NCBI GenBank assembly: GCA_902500775.1
Contig: CABVRZ010000015.1
Span: forward strand, 22,657 to 86,656
Direction: 5' to 3'
DNA length: 64,000 bases
Origin: an uncultured Nitrospira sp.
GTDB lineage: Bacteria > Nitrospirota > Nitrospiria > Nitrospirales > Nitrospiraceae
Part shown: positions 63,241 through 64,000 of the stretch, piece after piece
Numbering within the stretch: the stretch's first letter is position 1
How the letters are laid out: each line of letters begins with the position of its first letter
The notes under the pieces: model-generated
The model's input: only the letters and a program-made list of their open reading frames with translations
Told to the model about the DNA's origin: nothing
Database searches by the model: none
Program-made: the position numbers and the translations under genes

Positions 63241-63678
63241 GTGAAACACATCTATCGAGTTGATGACGAAAAGTCTCGGACACATTCCTGGCTCGTCACC
63301 GTACAACGGCGAGGCCAGATCTACCATCGACACTTTACCGACGGAATCTACGGCGGGAAGCGCAAAGCCCTAGACGAGGCAAAGGTGTACCGGGACGAAC
63401 TCCTCGCTCGCCTCCGGCCATTGACCCGGGTCGAACGGTGTAATATCACGAAAAAGAATAACCGCTCCGGCATCTCAGGTGTCACTCGTATTGATGGAAT
63501 GGACACAAAGCGGGGACGAAGCTATCACCGGCGATACTGGTTGGCACAGTGGCCAATTGGGAATGGCAAGGCTCAAATGAAGAAGTTCTCTATCAAGCAA
63601 TACGGGGAACAGGGCGCCTTTCGACTGGCGGTACGTGCGAGACAAGAAGCATTGAAGTCTCTTCCCTCTGTGCCCTAG
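63241..63678 (+). CDS. AP2-domain-containing protein
   Basis: 145 residues from a GTG at 63241. The second half has SGISGVTRIDGMDT followed by RRYWLAQWPIGNGKAQMKKF and YGEQGAFRLAVRARQEAL, the three-strand-plus-helix pattern of bacterial AP2/ERF DNA-binding proteins. The first half is a similar, divergent repeat (DEKSRTHSWLVTVQRRGQIY, then YGGKRKALDEAKVYRDELLA). In bacteria these often come with homing endonucleases and phages. It stands alone next to an insertion sequence. Confidence 0.75.
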   Translation: MKHIYRVDDEKSRTHSWLVTVQRRGQIYHRHFTDGIYGGKRKALDEAKVYRDELLARLRPLTRVERCNITKKNNRSGISGVTRIDGMDTKRGRSYHRRYWLAQWPIGNGKAQMKKFSIKQYGEQGAFRLAVRARQEALKSLPSVP

Positions 63679-63750
63679 CCACCCCTCAGCCACTCAGTTG
63701 ACAGCTAACGTCTCAATTATTTGAGGTTATTTCAGTGATACAATAGAGAC

Positions 63751-63903
63751 ATGCCATCGAAGAAGCGCGCCACGCCACGACTTAGTGCCAGACGCAAGGA
63801 TAGGAAAGCCACGTGTGCTAACAACAAGCCCGCTAACCAGCTTCCCGATACCAGCCGCATCCCGTGGTTTCCCGCCATTCCCAAAACTAGCACGGGCGCA
63901 TAG
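63751..63903 (+). CDS. Possible small basic protein
   Basis: A 50-residue frame, starting ATG and rich in Lys and Arg (MPSKKRATPRLSARRKDRKA). It has no known relatives that I recognise and no strong ribosome site, so it could be chance. Confidence 0.25.
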   Translation: MPSKKRATPRLSARRKDRKATCANNKPANQLPDTSRIPWFPAIPKTSTGA

Positions 63904-63910
63904 ACTGTCT

Positions 63911-64000
63911 AGGGCCTGTTAACACTACTGATTCTGTTTATGCGCTACTGTGCCCATGGAACTTACCGAGCCTCAGTATCGTCACATCGAGCCCTGCTTG
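63911..64000 (+). mobile_element. IS5/IS4-like insertion sequence, left end
   Basis: GGGCCTGTTAACACT at 63912 resembles the terminal repeat of many IS5-family elements, and 30 bases on a transposase frame begins. The element runs past the window edge. Confidence 0.6.
63956..64000 (+). CDS. Transposase (IS5/IS4 family), N-terminal 15 codons
   Basis: ATG at 63956 opens MELTEPQYRHIEPCL, the usual start of IS5/IS4-type transposases (ELT-x2-Q-x3-I-E-P). The gene is cut by the end of the window. Confidence 0.6.
   Translation, partial: MELTEPQYRHIEPCL

Overview
The window looks like a chromosomal segment of a Nitrospira-type bacterium (phylum Nitrospirota). That assignment is an inference from gene content: periplasmic copper proteins, a secreted truncated haemoglobin, c-type cytochrome, sigma-54 control, LapB-type Gram-negative envelope genes and standard code with moderately high GC. 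No marker gene in the window proves the genus.

Layout. 1-1900 is a gene graveyard: the end of a thioredoxin-like gene, a stub of ccdA, and wrecks of a REP-type (Y1) transposase, an Abi_C abortive-infection gene and an RHS repeat. 2005-7395 holds housekeeping and small-molecule genes (SDR, bioD, thiE, a START-like protein, a DGQHR protein, queG). 7482-31972 is an envelope and copper region: a NirK-like protein with truncated haemoglobin and cytochrome c; a sigma-54 activator with a degenerate receiver; an M48 protease lipoprotein pair; a four-gene operon joining a coiled-coil protein, an OmpA-like membrane protein, a Rab-like GTPase and a TIR-NTPase-TPR (NLR-like) protein; and a four-gene secreted operon headed by a giant (about 1970 aa) multicopper protein. 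Then come IS30, mutS2, gap-pgk-tpiA-secG, ilvE, and rplU-rpmA-obgE-proB-nadD-rsfS-lapB, bioB, a second IS30, a sigma-54-controlled secreted metzincin, a TPR protein, galE, trmL, and a molybdate regulator followed by a wrecked modABC operon. The right end has a LexA-like regulator, tRNA-Arg(CCT), small lipoproteins, an AP2 protein and the start of another insertion sequence.

The main new signal is regulatory. A 16-bp dyad of the form GWATC-N6-GATWC occurs in tandem pairs (centres 21-24 bp apart) at 7482, 11850, 20961 and 31933 and singly at 49108. At four of the five loci a GG-N10-GC sigma-54 promoter lies about 98-143 bp downstream, which is the architecture of an enhancer bound by a sigma-54 activator; such an activator is encoded at 10344-11681. 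The putative regulon ties together the NirK-like protein, the M48 protease operon, the giant multicopper operon, the metzincin and, less certainly, the TIR/GTPase operon. Nearly all products are predicted to be secreted, lipid-anchored or membrane-linked.
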